Shown: piece by piece, positions 33,871 through 43,249 of the stretch
Numbering within the stretch: position 1 is the first letter of the stretch
How the letters are laid out: each line of letters opens with the position of its first letter
From: JAFNGF01 sp964567045
GTDB taxonomy: Bacteria > Planctomycetota > Phycisphaerae > Sedimentisphaerales > Anaerobacaceae
Assembly: GCA_964567045.1 (NCBI GenBank)
Contig: CAZMLE010000015.1
Span: 1-64,000, forward strand
Direction of reading: 5' to 3'
DNA: 64,000 nucleotides
Made by a program: the position numbers and the translations under genes
The notes under the pieces: generated by a model
Databases searched by the model: none
Seen by the model: the letters and a program-made list of their open reading frames with translations, nothing else
What the model was told of the DNA's origin: nothing

Positions 33871-35538
33871 ATGAAAAGGCGAAAGGGTGTACATCCGCCG
33901 AGGCTCAGCCCGACTACTGCCGCCGCTTCTTCGGCCAAATGGCGGTATCTGCCGGTTATCGTTCTTGTAGCTCTGGCCATTTTCATTGCTGTCTTGCGGC
34001 TGCACACTTATAATGAGCCTTTTGAGAGGGATATTACCAGCCACGCGGTGATCGCTCACGAAATGCTCGCCGGGCGTCAGTTGTACTGCGACCTCTGGGA
34101 CAGCAAGCCGCCCGCTATCTTTGTGACCTACGCATTGGCGGATGCCCTGGTCGGCTACGGCCCGGGCGAGGTCTATTTCATCGGCGTCGTAGCGGCAATA
34201 ATAACGTTGTTGGGCTGCTACCGGGCGGGCTCGACACTTGGCGGCACGAGCGGCGGCCTGTGGGCCGCAGCCTTCTGGGCTGTTGTCTGCAACGACCTGT
34301 GGCTCTGGGCCAATCAGCCTAATATCGAAGTGCCGATGAACGCCTGCCTTGTTTGGGCTTTTGCCCTTATGATCCGCGCAGATAAGAAGAAACTGCAGTT
34401 GGGGCGCTGGCTGGCTATCGGCGGGCTTTTCTCTCTGGCTACTCTATATAAAACCGTCGCCGTCACTTTTCCCGCTTTTCTGGCATTTTTTTATTTATTA
34501 ACTTGCCTTCGCAATCGCCAAAGGCTGAGGCTGGCATTCGTGCAGGTTTGCATCATTGCGGCGGTGGGTGTAGCGGCTTGGGCTGCGGTTTTCGCGTATT
34601 TCGCTGCCACCGGACGTTTGGGCATTTTCTACGATACGATTTTCAAATATGCCGGCTACTATGCGCAGAGCAGGGGCGGCAATTTTCTCACCAACATTCT
34701 CGCGGGACTGAAATACCAATTTTTTGCCCGAGCAATGAAAAGTACGCCCGTGCTCATTGTTCTTGCGGCTGCGGGAGCAATATATGGATTGGTTAGGCCC
34801 CGCGTGGCACGGGCTTCCAGCCCGTGGCGCCACGGCCAGGATGGCTGTGCCACAGAACCCTGGCTGCTGCTAATTGGGTTTCTCATCGCGGCGTACTTTG
34901 CGGTAGCCCTTCCAGGCAGATACTATAACCACTACTATCAACTCTGGCTTGTCCCGTTGGTTGTGGGCGCCGGCTGGGCAGTCTCAACAAAAAACTTAAA
35001 ACTTAAAACTCAAAACTCAAAACTCAAAATAGCAGCGGGTGCGCTGGGGCTGATTATTTTGCTATGTTTTGTCCTGCCTGAATACAGGTTTTCTGCGGAT
35101 GAATGGTCGTCAAAAAAACAAGGTCCGCAGTATATCATTGCCAAAACAGTCACCAAGGAACTTGATGCACTACTTGCACCAGAAGAGAAAATTTATGTGC
35201 TGGGTATAGACCCTGGTTTTTATTTCTGGTCTGGCAGGCGACCGCCGACCGGCGTGATATGGTCAACCGACCTGGCAAACAATCCCTTGGCCGAGGAACA
35301 CACCAAACGGGCTCTGGCGGATCTGGAGCGGGAAAAACCAGAAGTGGTCGTAAGTATGGTCTTTGCACAAGTACCACCTAATCATCCGGTCGTGCTGTGG
35401 GCGGACAAACAATACAAGCCTCTACCTGGCAATCCGGACCGAGGCGCCATAGGTAATCAACCTTTTTTGCGTATATTTATTCGCCGCGATGGTAAATTGG
35501 CAGCGCGATTGGCCAAACCTGCGGTAAAACCGCCATAG
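33871..35538 (+). CDS. GT39/ArnT-like membrane glycosyltransferase
   Basis: The 555 residues have about ten or more transmembrane segments. The first periplasmic loop has the acidic motif NEPFERDITSHAVIA typical of PMT/ArnT (GT-C) enzymes that use polyprenyl-phosphate sugars. Two repeats intrude in frame: RPRVARASSPWRHGQDGCAT, encoded by palindromes (34797-34855), and TKNLKLKTQNSKLKI, encoded by an AAACTTAAA tract (34990-35030). Both fall in hydrophilic loops. It is divergent from the large secreted protein and co-directional with a second GT39 gene. Confidence 0.78.
   Translation: MKRRKGVHPPRLSPTTAAASSAKWRYLPVIVLVALAIFIAVLRLHTYNEPFERDITSHAVIAHEMLAGRQLYCDLWDSKPPAIFVTYALADALVGYGPGEVYFIGVVAAIITLLGCYRAGSTLGGTSGGLWAAAFWAVVCNDLWLWANQPNIEVPMNACLVWAFALMIRADKKKLQLGRWLAIGGLFSLATLYKTVAVTFPAFLAFFYLLTCLRNRQRLRLAFVQVCIIAAVGVAAWAAVFAYFAATGRLGIFYDTIFKYAGYYAQSRGGNFLTNILAGLKYQFFARAMKSTPVLIVLAAAGAIYGLVRPRVARASSPWRHGQDGCATEPWLLLIGFLIAAYFAVALPGRYYNHYYQLWLVPLVVGAGWAVSTKNLKLKTQNSKLKIAAGALGLIILLCFVLPEYRFSADEWSSKKQGPQYIIAKTVTKELDALLAPEEKIYVLGIDPGFYFWSGRRPPTGVIWSTDLANNPLAEEHTKRALADLEREKPEVVVSMVFAQVPPNHPVVLWADKQYKPLPGNPDRGAIGNQPFLRIFIRRDGKLAARLAKPAVKPP
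34797..34855. repeat. Palindromes inside the GT39 gene
   Basis: cacgggc ttcca gcccgtg (34808-34826) is a perfect inverted repeat, followed by a second pair, ggcgccac...gtgcc. The frame is preserved. Confidence 0.7.
34990..35030. repeat. AAACTTAAA/AAACTCAA tandem tract inside the GT39 gene
   Basis: It contains five loose 9-10-bp units, in frame, reading LKLKTQNSKLK. It is of the same type as the intergenic word-like tracts. Confidence 0.65.
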
Positions 35539-35545
35539 AACCGTG

Positions 35546-35568
35546 GCCGTCGCCGTGCCGGCGACGGC
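35546..35568. repeat. GCCGTCGCC palindrome
   Basis: gccgtcgccg tg ccggcgacggc, followed by taaac, is a near-perfect 10-bp stem between the two GT39 genes. A second imperfect inverted repeat (agccccgcaatcc...attgcggggtt) fills 35583-35628. Confidence 0.75.
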
Positions 35569-35644
35569 TAAACAAGATATTTAGCCCCGCAATCCTTCGT
35601 CCTGGCTCAGGACAGGTTTATTGCGGGGTTCAAGGGAAACCGGT

Positions 35645-37288
35645 ATGAAGAAGATTGTTCAGGAACAAGCCCGCCATACGTCTGGCGGGCAAGAGCACGG
35701 GCTGGGCAGGGACTTCTGGCTTTTCGGCGGCCTGCTCTGCATTCTGCTTGTGTCAATCCTGGGCCGGGATATGGGTCGGCCCTTCACGGGCCTACATAGT
35801 TGGGGCGAAGCCAGCGGGGCCTGGGCAGCCAGAGCCCACCTAAAGTACGGCTTAGGCTATACCAAAGGCGCTTCCACATGGGCGGTGGGCGACCCGCCGA
35901 CAAAAACTCCCACAAGATACTACGACCATCCGCAGCTCTCTGTCCTGACGCTGTCGCTGTTTATGTCGGTCTTCGGCGTGAGCGAATGGAGCTATCGACT
36001 GCTCAATTGTATCACGTCTGTGCTAACTTCAGTGCTCCTGCTCAAAATCTTTAGGGGGTTATTGAGCGATAAAACCGCGCTGCTTGCAGTCCTTATCTAC
36101 GTTTTATTTCCTGTTACCGGCTATTTCGGCTCCGGATGCTGGACCGCCTTGATGGTCTTCACAGCTATCTGGTGCTATCTGGTATTAATCAAGAGCCTGA
36201 AAGATGGACCTGAGCCTGGGCGGATACACAAATGGGCTTTGGCAGCCAGCCTGTTTCTTGCGCTGCAGTTCAATTGGGAGGGCTTTTTCTACGCCATGGG
36301 TATCGGGGTGCACTACGTCACGCGCTGCATCCGTCGCAAGACGTTTCCGCAGAAGACGCTGCTCGCCATCTTAATTGTCGCACCCCTATCCAGTTTAGCC
36401 TTGAATTTTCTGGTGATGGCGGCTGGCTATGGATGGGACTTCAGCAAAATTACCGCCCTGTACGCATGGCGAGCCGGAAAGGGCGAGATGGCTGAATTCG
36501 ACTGGGGCAAATGGTTCGCCAGGTTCTGGGAATTCGCCGTGATGAATTTCAGCCTGCCGGTTCTGATTATTGCTATTGCCTATCTAACCTTTGGCCAGCT
36601 ATTTGCACTGACCAGCCCCACTTCGCGCAAGGACTCTCAGGTCGTCACCAGGCGGTTCCCCCAATTCTGGCTTCTTTTCTTGCCGGGCCTTTTCCAGTTG
36701 TCTCTCTTGAAAGGTGCCTTGTGGATGCATCACTACTGGGAACGTTGTTTCTCTCCGTTGATTGCAATCGCTGCCGCACTTGGGATAATGACGCTCGCCG
36801 ATATTCTGGGCAGGGTTCGTCCGATACTGCCCAAGATATGTACGGCAGCTCTGGTGGGCGTTATCACGATAGCGTGCGTAGAAGGGGTGGACCACTATTA
36901 CAGCATCAGACACTTTTCTCCGGAAAGGGTCAAACTTTTCAAAACGCTCAACGAAAGGATTCCGCCGGACAAGATGCTCTTGAGCTATCAGAGTCAAAAA
37001 GTTGAGCAGCACGAGGCTAAAGGCGAGCATTATCGTCCTGAAATCGCCTGGTATTTGGACCGGGAGGTTGTAGAGGCTGCGACATGGGCGGACATTCAAC
37101 AGAAGGTCCAAACCGGCATGTTTCCTTGCTACTTGATCCCTGCTGTCCAGCAGGTAGCGCCGCTGATCCAGCAACTACAACAGCGATACAAGTTTGAATC
37201 GGTTCCCGGCGACCCTGGCGGGCCAGAGCTGGCTCCAATGCTGCCTCACCTGATTTTTGACCTGCAAAGTAAAGGTCCCGGCTCTTAA
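35645..37288 (+). CDS. GT39-like membrane glycosyltransferase
   Basis: The 547 residues from ATG 35645 (AAGGGA upstream) have multiple transmembrane helices. The first loop motif is HSWGEASGAWAARAH, and TRYYDHPQLSVLTLSLFM resembles the GT-C family substrate loop. The C-terminal 100 residues form a soluble domain (RIPPDKMLLSYQSQK, YRPEIAWYLDREVV). It probably transfers sugar from a polyprenyl carrier to a lipid or protein on the outer face of the membrane. It has the same strand and class as the gene upstream. Confidence 0.72.
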   Translation: MKKIVQEQARHTSGGQEHGLGRDFWLFGGLLCILLVSILGRDMGRPFTGLHSWGEASGAWAARAHLKYGLGYTKGASTWAVGDPPTKTPTRYYDHPQLSVLTLSLFMSVFGVSEWSYRLLNCITSVLTSVLLLKIFRGLLSDKTALLAVLIYVLFPVTGYFGSGCWTALMVFTAIWCYLVLIKSLKDGPEPGRIHKWALAASLFLALQFNWEGFFYAMGIGVHYVTRCIRRKTFPQKTLLAILIVAPLSSLALNFLVMAAGYGWDFSKITALYAWRAGKGEMAEFDWGKWFARFWEFAVMNFSLPVLIIAIAYLTFGQLFALTSPTSRKDSQVVTRRFPQFWLLFLPGLFQLSLLKGALWMHHYWERCFSPLIAIAAALGIMTLADILGRVRPILPKICTAALVGVITIACVEGVDHYYSIRHFSPERVKLFKTLNERIPPDKMLLSYQSQKVEQHEAKGEHYRPEIAWYLDREVVEAATWADIQQKVQTGMFPCYLIPAVQQVAPLIQQLQQRYKFESVPGDPGGPELAPMLPHLIFDLQSKGPGS

Positions 37289-37329
37289 CCCAGCCCGCCA
37301 ACGGCGGGGCGGCGCCAGAGGAGCCGGAC

Positions 37330-38298
37330 TCAGCCAGCACGCTCGCTGCTGCGCGGCGAGGAATTGACCTGGTTTTTATTGAAGCTGGCGGGAGATTTAT
37401 GCCAGAGCCACGCCGTGCACGCACCACCGATTACGAAAGACCAGCCCAGTGCTATCGCTCTGTCAACCATTGCCGCCAGCACCCCCACCTGCAGCGGCAC
37501 CGCAAGAACCACAGCCCCAAAGCCCAGCACCAACTCCCTGATTCCCAGTGCACCCGGCGTTAGGCTTATAAATAGAGCGAGATAGCCGAGCGTCCCAAGC
37601 AGCAAATAGCCCGCAGGGTGGATATCCTGGCCCATGCTGTGGTAGATGATCCCGAAGCGTAAGGCCGTAAGCAAAAAATTTAGCGACAATAACATTGCCG
37701 CCATGATAGTTAGCTTTGTTTTCTTTGCGATTTGCCTGCGTCCTGAAAGGAAATCGCGCAGCATGGAACTAAACTGTCCTGCTGCCTTGGGGACAGGCAG
37801 GGGAACGAATAAGAAAAGCAGCGAACCTGCAATTGTTATCGCGAACACGCCGGCCAGGATTTTGCTTTCGTATCCGGCCAGCTTATATACCGTCAGTAGT
37901 ACGATTAAACCCACCACTGCCGCCAAAGCGGTAATTAAAAACATAACATACAAAAAGAAAGTGGCAAAATGAGTATAGGCAAGACCGTAGTGACGCTTCA
38001 AATAGTTCGCCCGAAAGAGAGTGCCGAATTTCATAGGGACATAGTTGAGTAGGGTGGCTGTGTTATTCACACAAAATATGTCCCAAAAACCAGCCTTGGC
38101 ATTCAGAGCTTTCAGCAAGTATTTATCTACCAGTGCGCTGACCGAGAGGGACAAAAAACACAAAAAATATATTATGACCAACTGTTCGAGGCCCAACTCC
38201 GATACAGTCTTTAACTCTTCCCAGTGCCTTGAAAGGTACCACAGCAGGAAGAGGATAATTGCCACGCCAAGTATATTTTTAATCCACTTAGTCACCAT
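37330..38298 (-). CDS. LPG_synthase_TM / UPF0104 membrane protein
   Basis: The 322 residues show the lysylphosphatidylglycerol-synthase transmembrane pattern with about eight helices: NTATLLNYVPMKFGTLFRANYL in the second third and SLTPGALGIRELVLGFGAVV near the end, the family's conserved PGGLG-like segment. Such proteins move or modify lipids, and in polysaccharide clusters they may act as flippase-like helpers. ATG 38298 overlaps the end of the upstream methyltransferase gene (stop at 38288), so translation is coupled. It is last in the cluster. Confidence 0.78.
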   Translation of the reverse strand: MVTKWIKNILGVAIILFLLWYLSRHWEELKTVSELGLEQLVIIYFLCFLSLSVSALVDKYLLKALNAKAGFWDIFCVNNTATLLNYVPMKFGTLFRANYLKRHYGLAYTHFATFFLYVMFLITALAAVVGLIVLLTVYKLAGYESKILAGVFAITIAGSLLFLFVPLPVPKAAGQFSSMLRDFLSGRRQIAKKTKLTIMAAMLLSLNFLLTALRFGIIYHSMGQDIHPAGYLLLGTLGYLALFISLTPGALGIRELVLGFGAVVLAVPLQVGVLAAMVDRAIALGWSFVIGGACTAWLWHKSPASFNKNQVNSSPRSSERAG

Positions 38299-38962
38299 TT
38301 GCAGATTTGCCAATCCGATAAATGTATGATGTAGTGAGGAATACAAAATTAGATCTGAACATAAGATAGCGGCTCTGTTTTATGCCGTGTCTGGCGTAGG
38401 GCAATAAGGTGTATGTGCCGGTCCTGGCTTTAATACCGAACCCGGTAAATTCGAGCAGGGTTTGAAGGTCCGTAAAGGTAAATGAGTGAATGTGCCCCTC
38501 ATGCGCAGACAGCTTCATAATGTTGGCGAAGATTGCTATCCAGTTATACGGGTTAGGAACAGATAAAAGCAGGGCGCCTTCGCTGGTAAGTATTCTATGA
38601 ATTTCTCTTAACAAAAATGTGGCATTTTCAACGTGTTCGAGTAATTCCAGACAGAAAACATAGTCAAATTGCTCCTTTTGAAAAGGTAAGCCCTTCATAA
38701 CATCGCATACCTGAAAACTGCCCTTTTTGTTCTTGACACTGTTGATGACTTTCTCAGATATATCCACCGCATAATAATCACAATTTAATCCGCGTTGAGC
38801 TAAAATATCGCATAGATAAGCGTGCTTGCAGCCGACATCTAATATCCGGCTGCCGTTTTTGATCTCTACGAGTTCGAGTGCTCTGGAGTACCGCAGATAA
38901 CCTTGCTTGTCGAAATCAATATAGCCAGTTGCTCTATTCTCATAAAATTCCTTTTTATGCAT
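38288..38962 (-). CDS. SAM-dependent methyltransferase (class I)
   Basis: The 224 residues contain motif I, RILDVGCKHAYLCDIL; motif II, YDYVFCLELLEHVENA; and motif III, GALLLSVPNPYNW. It resembles small-molecule/sugar methyltransferases of the Methyltransf_11 type. It is located in a glycan cluster between a second methyltransferase and an LPG-synthase-like gene; sugar O-methylation or lipid-carrier modification is inferred. Confidence 0.85.
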   Translation of the reverse strand: MHKKEFYENRATGYIDFDKQGYLRYSRALELVEIKNGSRILDVGCKHAYLCDILAQRGLNCDYYAVDISEKVINSVKNKKGSFQVCDVMKGLPFQKEQFDYVFCLELLEHVENATFLLREIHRILTSEGALLLSVPNPYNWIAIFANIMKLSAHEGHIHSFTFTDLQTLLEFTGFGIKARTGTYTLLPYARHGIKQSRYLMFRSNFVFLTTSYIYRIGKSANGD

Positions 38963-38983
38963 ATAATGCTCCGCCTGGCATAT

Positions 38984-39730
38984 TCAACTGCTATTCTGGC
39001 AAAGAATAAATAAGCTTCCCCCTATGGTTTTTTCGCTTAGATACTGACTTGCCAGCAATTTCTCTAAGCATTGAATACCTGTTACGAATATTTTTTTGAT
39101 GAGCATCTTATGAGTGGAAAGCTCATACGGAAATGGCTCAAATTTGAAGCGGAGGATTTTGATGTTATCTACGGATCGAATTAGTCGCAACGCCTCCTGG
39201 CTATTCCATCTATATAAATGCCCTGATGGATGAGTTTCTAAATTTCTGGTGAGTTTTCTGATCTTGTACATGATTCTTAAAGCTATGGCGTTTTCAATGG
39301 GAATCTTAAGAAGTATATACTTTGAGCATCGAGTAATCGCTGGAATTATTTTTTCGACATTGGGTATGTGCTCCAAAATGTCGCATAGGATCAGCAGATC
39401 AAAAAAATTGGCCGGATAGTCTAACTCGCTGATAGGTTTCACCTGGAATCTTCCAAAAGGTAAAATAGCCGCAGCCTTTTTAATAGCTACTTCTGAAATA
39501 TCCACTCCATATAAGTTTTTACAGCCGGTTATTCTGTGGACTTCTTTGAGCAAAACGCCTGCTCCACAACCAACTTCGAGGATCTTATTGAAAGATAGAT
39601 CGTTGGGGACTAAGCTAAATAGATTTTCCGCCTTCCATCTGGTAGCTCGAATATAAAGCTCATCAGATAGGGCTTGCGATTTGTAGATATCGTCGTAAAA
39701 TTTCTGGAAATCGATATTTTTGTTGCTCAT
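38984..39730 (-). CDS. SAM-dependent methyltransferase (class I)
   Basis: The 248 residues contain motif I, ILEVGCGAGVLLKEVH, then YGVDISEVAIKKA and LLILCDILEHIPNVE. It overlaps the glycosyltransferase stop codon by 4 bp (ATGA, 39727-39730), so the two are coupled. Substrate unknown; a sugar or glycolipid is likely from context. Confidence 0.85.
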   Translation of the reverse strand: MSNKNIDFQKFYDDIYKSQALSDELYIRATRWKAENLFSLVPNDLSFNKILEVGCGAGVLLKEVHRITGCKNLYGVDISEVAIKKAAAILPFGRFQVKPISELDYPANFFDLLILCDILEHIPNVEKIIPAITRCSKYILLKIPIENAIALRIMYKIRKLTRNLETHPSGHLYRWNSQEALRLIRSVDNIKILRFKFEPFPYELSTHKMLIKKIFVTGIQCLEKLLASQYLSEKTIGGSLFILCQNSS

Positions 39731-40818
39731 AGGTCTTTTCTGTGAGCCAAGAGACTATAATACAGCTTCTCCATAAGAGAAGCATTCGCATTCCAATCAT
39801 AATTGTCCATAACAAACTTTCTGCCCATTGTGCCCATGCTGGAACGCAGAGCTGGATTTTCGATAAGACAAATCAGCTTTTGCGCAATTGCCTCATGGTC
39901 GCGTGGGGTAACCAGAAATCCTGTGACCCCATCTATTATGACCTCGGGCAGTCCTCCCACAGCCGACGCAACTACTGGAAGTTCCATGGCAGATGCCTCA
40001 GCCGCCGCCCGTCCCCACGCTTCAGAAAGCGATGGTACTACAAAGATGTGCATTTTCCCCAGGTAAAGCGGCATCTGGTCGTGAGGGACCGGTCCTACAA
40101 AATTAACGCTGGCCCCAATTGAAAGCGAGTCTGCCAATTTCTTCAAAGAATTAAGCAACGGTCCCCCACCAACAATCAATAGGTTGGTCTGGGGAAATCT
40201 CTTATACACAGATGCAAAGGCTTTTATAAGATATTCAACTCCGTATAGTTTCATCAAGGTCTTGGCACATCCTATCGTTATTTTGTTCGAATGCGGTTTC
40301 ATCGCAGGCTTAAATTTTGCTAAATCGACTCCAAAAGGGATAGTCTGTACACGCCTACCTTGCGGAGCTAATTCCTGGGTACCTTTGCTTAAAGTTTTAC
40401 TTGTAGCCGTGATTGCGTCTGCTTTGCTTAAGGCAAATTTGATGATTTTCTTGAAAATAAAACTTGTTGAGGGCGGATCAAAAATATCAGAACCCCAGGT
40501 TGAGACAATATATGGATGGAATCCAGCAAAAGCTCCTATAAGACCGTTGGTCGTAACGTAATGTGCATGAAGTATATCGGGATCGATATTGTTTACTATT
40601 CTTTCAATATGGAGCAGCATTTTTGTATAGGACAGCAATATTGCCGGCGGCGAAATAGGCTCAACCCCGCGCCTTATTCTTACTGGATGGACCTTTACGC
40701 CACGGATCCTTGCGTCGCGGACTGAGACCACGTGAACATCGTGCCCGTTTTCCGCAAAGTGCTCGGCCCATCTCTGCGTGTGAACGGACGCTGCATTTGC
40801 TAAAAGGCAAATTCTCAC
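39727..40818 (-). CDS. GT4-family glycosyltransferase
   Basis: The 363 residues have a GT-B fold. The N-terminal Rossmann start is MRICLLANAASVHTQRWAEH, and DILHAHYVTTNGL is present. The donor-binding C-terminal motif is FVVPSLSEAWGRAAAEASAM with GGLPEVIIDGVTGFLV, where the EX7E glutamates lie in the first segment. It adds a nucleotide sugar to a growing glycan on the cytoplasmic side. It is central in the cluster and coupled to the methyltransferase gene. Confidence 0.9.
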   Translation of the reverse strand: MRICLLANAASVHTQRWAEHFAENGHDVHVVSVRDARIRGVKVHPVRIRRGVEPISPPAILLSYTKMLLHIERIVNNIDPDILHAHYVTTNGLIGAFAGFHPYIVSTWGSDIFDPPSTSFIFKKIIKFALSKADAITATSKTLSKGTQELAPQGRRVQTIPFGVDLAKFKPAMKPHSNKITIGCAKTLMKLYGVEYLIKAFASVYKRFPQTNLLIVGGGPLLNSLKKLADSLSIGASVNFVGPVPHDQMPLYLGKMHIFVVPSLSEAWGRAAAEASAMELPVVASAVGGLPEVIIDGVTGFLVTPRDHEAIAQKLICLIENPALRSSMGTMGRKFVMDNYDWNANASLMEKLYYSLLAHRKDL

Positions 40819-40836
40819 CAGCCTATTCTTCCTTTT

Positions 40837-42198
40837 TCATTCGCCTATAGTTGGCGCGAAGTGACGCTTGCCAATTTCAGAGATGACAAGCCGAATCTTG
40901 CCCGACCTGGGAACCGGAATATCTTTCACAAAATTCAATCGTATCTTTAGCTTTTCTCCGGCGCCCTGACGTATGGCGTCCTCTATATACCGGGCGTCCT
41001 GATTGGAAAACTTATTGTTCTTGACTATCTTGACCTCTATTTCATCCTCTGCTTCTTGCACTACCTGGAATTGATCCACCGACATCATAGACTCGAATAT
41101 GTGACCAAAGAAGTAAGCGACCAGGTAGTTGCCATCCGGAGTCACCACAATATCGGTGTCTCTGCCCACCACGGAGCTCATCACTGGTAGTCCTCGGCCG
41201 CACTTGCATTTCTCTTGTGACGGCCTGGCCAGGTCTCCGATCCGGAATCGGATGAAGGGCATCCCATAGTTGCTCAAATCTGTAACCAGAGCTGTCCCTA
41301 ATTCAGCGGGTTTTACCGGCCGGTCGTCCTTCACAAATTCAAGCACAATATTTTCCGCTGCGATGTGGTGCGTTCCTGACTCACACTGACTCGACATTAC
41401 AATGCTGTTTCCTCCATAATTGTCAAAAACCGGGCAGTGAAATTGCTCTTCAATAAGCTGCCTATAATGCGGAAATAGCATGTCACCGGTCGTTATGATC
41501 GACACCGGCTTTATATCACTAATGTTGTTATCCTTCAGATACTCTGCCAGCAAAAATACCTGTGAGGCGTACCCTCTTATTAACTCCGGCTTATACTTTC
41601 TTATCTTTTCAACGCTGTCTCGCAATGTTTCTTGATTCATAGCGGAGAGGCGGAAGAATTTACACCGTCCAAGTGCATCCATCATCTTTTGTGCCAGCGT
41701 ATCGTGGGCTATCAGGTCCAGTCTGACCCAGCGTTTGCCGAACTGGTATCCGGCCCAGCGCCAAAAGCGAAAAAGACAGGCGAACCTCCAGCTTATCGCC
41801 TGGCGGTCCTGATAGTATGGCAAAGGCTCACCCGTGGAACCGCCGCTGTGGTTCAAGGCCAGCTTCTTCCTGGGGATGTTGCTGGCAATCATGTTATCCG
41901 GGAAGTTCCTGCGTATTATGTCTTTGCTCAAGACAGGCAGCTTATGCAGGTCCTCGACCGAATTGATATCCGCCGGCTTTAATCCCAACCGATCAAAGGT
42001 CGAGCGATAGTATGGGACATTCGTGTATGAATGTTGAATCAGCTCCCGAAGTCTGCTTTCCTGAAAGGCTCGAATTTCATCGGGGGTCCACCACTGGCTG
42101 CCTTCAAGAAACTTTAAGGTTTCAAGAATATGCGTCCCTTGAGAGAGTTCCACCAGCGGAAATACTACGCTTTTGAAAATTCCGGAATAGATCTCCAT
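40837..42198 (-). CDS. CapK/PaaK-like adenylate-forming enzyme
   Basis: The 453 residues contain the AMP-binding loop LNHSGGSTGEPLPYY, then DNYGGNSIVMSSQCESGTHH and IRFRIGDLARPSQEKCKCG, the phenylacetate-CoA-ligase/CapK pattern. In capsule clusters this family is thought to activate an acyl or amino-acid group for transfer to the glycan. Its ATG overlaps the stop codon of the DUF354 gene (TAATG), so the two are made together. Confidence 0.85.
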   Translation of the reverse strand: MEIYSGIFKSVVFPLVELSQGTHILETLKFLEGSQWWTPDEIRAFQESRLRELIQHSYTNVPYYRSTFDRLGLKPADINSVEDLHKLPVLSKDIIRRNFPDNMIASNIPRKKLALNHSGGSTGEPLPYYQDRQAISWRFACLFRFWRWAGYQFGKRWVRLDLIAHDTLAQKMMDALGRCKFFRLSAMNQETLRDSVEKIRKYKPELIRGYASQVFLLAEYLKDNNISDIKPVSIITTGDMLFPHYRQLIEEQFHCPVFDNYGGNSIVMSSQCESGTHHIAAENIVLEFVKDDRPVKPAELGTALVTDLSNYGMPFIRFRIGDLARPSQEKCKCGRGLPVMSSVVGRDTDIVVTPDGNYLVAYFFGHIFESMMSVDQFQVVQEAEDEIEVKIVKNNKFSNQDARYIEDAIRQGAGEKLKIRLNFVKDIPVPRSGKIRLVISEIGKRHFAPTIGE

Positions 42199-43217
42199 TA
42201 GAGATACCTTTCAATCGTTGCCACGATATATTCGGTAACATCTATTTTGGCCGCGAGCAACCTCTCGCGGGCAGCCAGGCACTTCTCCTTAGCCGCTGAG
42301 TCGGAGAGCCAGTCGATACAATATTGCAGGGCCTGTTCGGTATCGGCTGTTTGTTTGATAAGCCCATACCGCTCGAGCATATCAATTGTGCCTGCTCTTA
42401 GTGTGTTGACATACACTGAAGGCACACCCAGTATCGCGGACTCACTCGCCATCGTAGCCCCTTCGCCGACATATAGGGCGGCAAATGCCATCACATGGTG
42501 TATCCGGTGCACAGGAATATACAGGCGGTAAGGCTCAAGCTCGGCGGGCAATGGGCTTTCGGAAGTTATGTAGGGTCTTGCATAGCGGGCTATTTCCTCA
42601 ACGAACCTCAGCCTGTCGCGCTCAACAAGGCCGTGTTGGAAGGCGTCATGATGTGCCTGCCAGCTTACAAACCGAATTATGCAATACTTTTGTGCCGGAT
42701 CAATCCCCAGACCTTTTACAGCTTCGCTATCGGCGGTAAATCTTTTGGGGTGCAAATAAGCAAGTTCATGTAAACCGGCGTACAGGTGATGCTTTTCGCC
42801 GAAGGATTTTTTGTAACAATCGGGGCTATAAATAGCCGTAACAAAAGGGTGTGTGATTTTGTGGGCCGCAGTTGCAATTTCCGTATCATCCCAGACGACA
42901 ACCGGTTTGCCCAGCACCCAGCCAACATGTGCCGCGAAAACTCCGCTGATTGCGGTAAGTATGTCCGGCTTGAATTGCCGGCAGAATCGAAACAGTCTCG
43001 CATCCCGCACCAGCATTTCACCAAATAAGGACATCTTTGTCTGGCCCATTTTGCTTAGCTGTGTAAAGGCAATCCCGTAATGGTGCAGCAGCTCGATTGT
43101 GACATCCTTATCTCTGGCGGTTACAGCAACTTTGTGCCCACGTTTTTGGAACTCTGCTATCGCGTTGCGAAAGAAATGAACGTGGGCAGGATGTGTCATT
43201 TCAACCAAAATTCTCAT
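42198..43217 (-). CDS. DUF354 protein (GT-B-like)
   Basis: The 339 residues start with MRILVEMTHPAHVHFFRNAI, the DUF354 signature, with DILTAISGVFAAHVG, KPVVVWDDTE and GEGATMASESAILGVPSVYV later. The fold is related to UDP-GlcNAc 2-epimerase/GT-B enzymes, and members are found in polysaccharide clusters. It is the second gene of the run, 32 bp after the GT2 gene. Confidence 0.82.
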   Translation of the reverse strand: MRILVEMTHPAHVHFFRNAIAEFQKRGHKVAVTARDKDVTIELLHHYGIAFTQLSKMGQTKMSLFGEMLVRDARLFRFCRQFKPDILTAISGVFAAHVGWVLGKPVVVWDDTEIATAAHKITHPFVTAIYSPDCYKKSFGEKHHLYAGLHELAYLHPKRFTADSEAVKGLGIDPAQKYCIIRFVSWQAHHDAFQHGLVERDRLRFVEEIARYARPYITSESPLPAELEPYRLYIPVHRIHHVMAFAALYVGEGATMASESAILGVPSVYVNTLRAGTIDMLERYGLIKQTADTEQALQYCIDWLSDSAAKEKCLAARERLLAAKIDVTEYIVATIERYL

Positions 43218-43249
43218 TGTTAAATAGCAAAAGCGCCAAAAGCCGGAGT

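Noticed and set aside
33593..33874. Plus-strand frame over the secreted-protein promoter region
   Set aside because: It is antisense to the signal peptide region and ends inside the GT39 start; no coding character.
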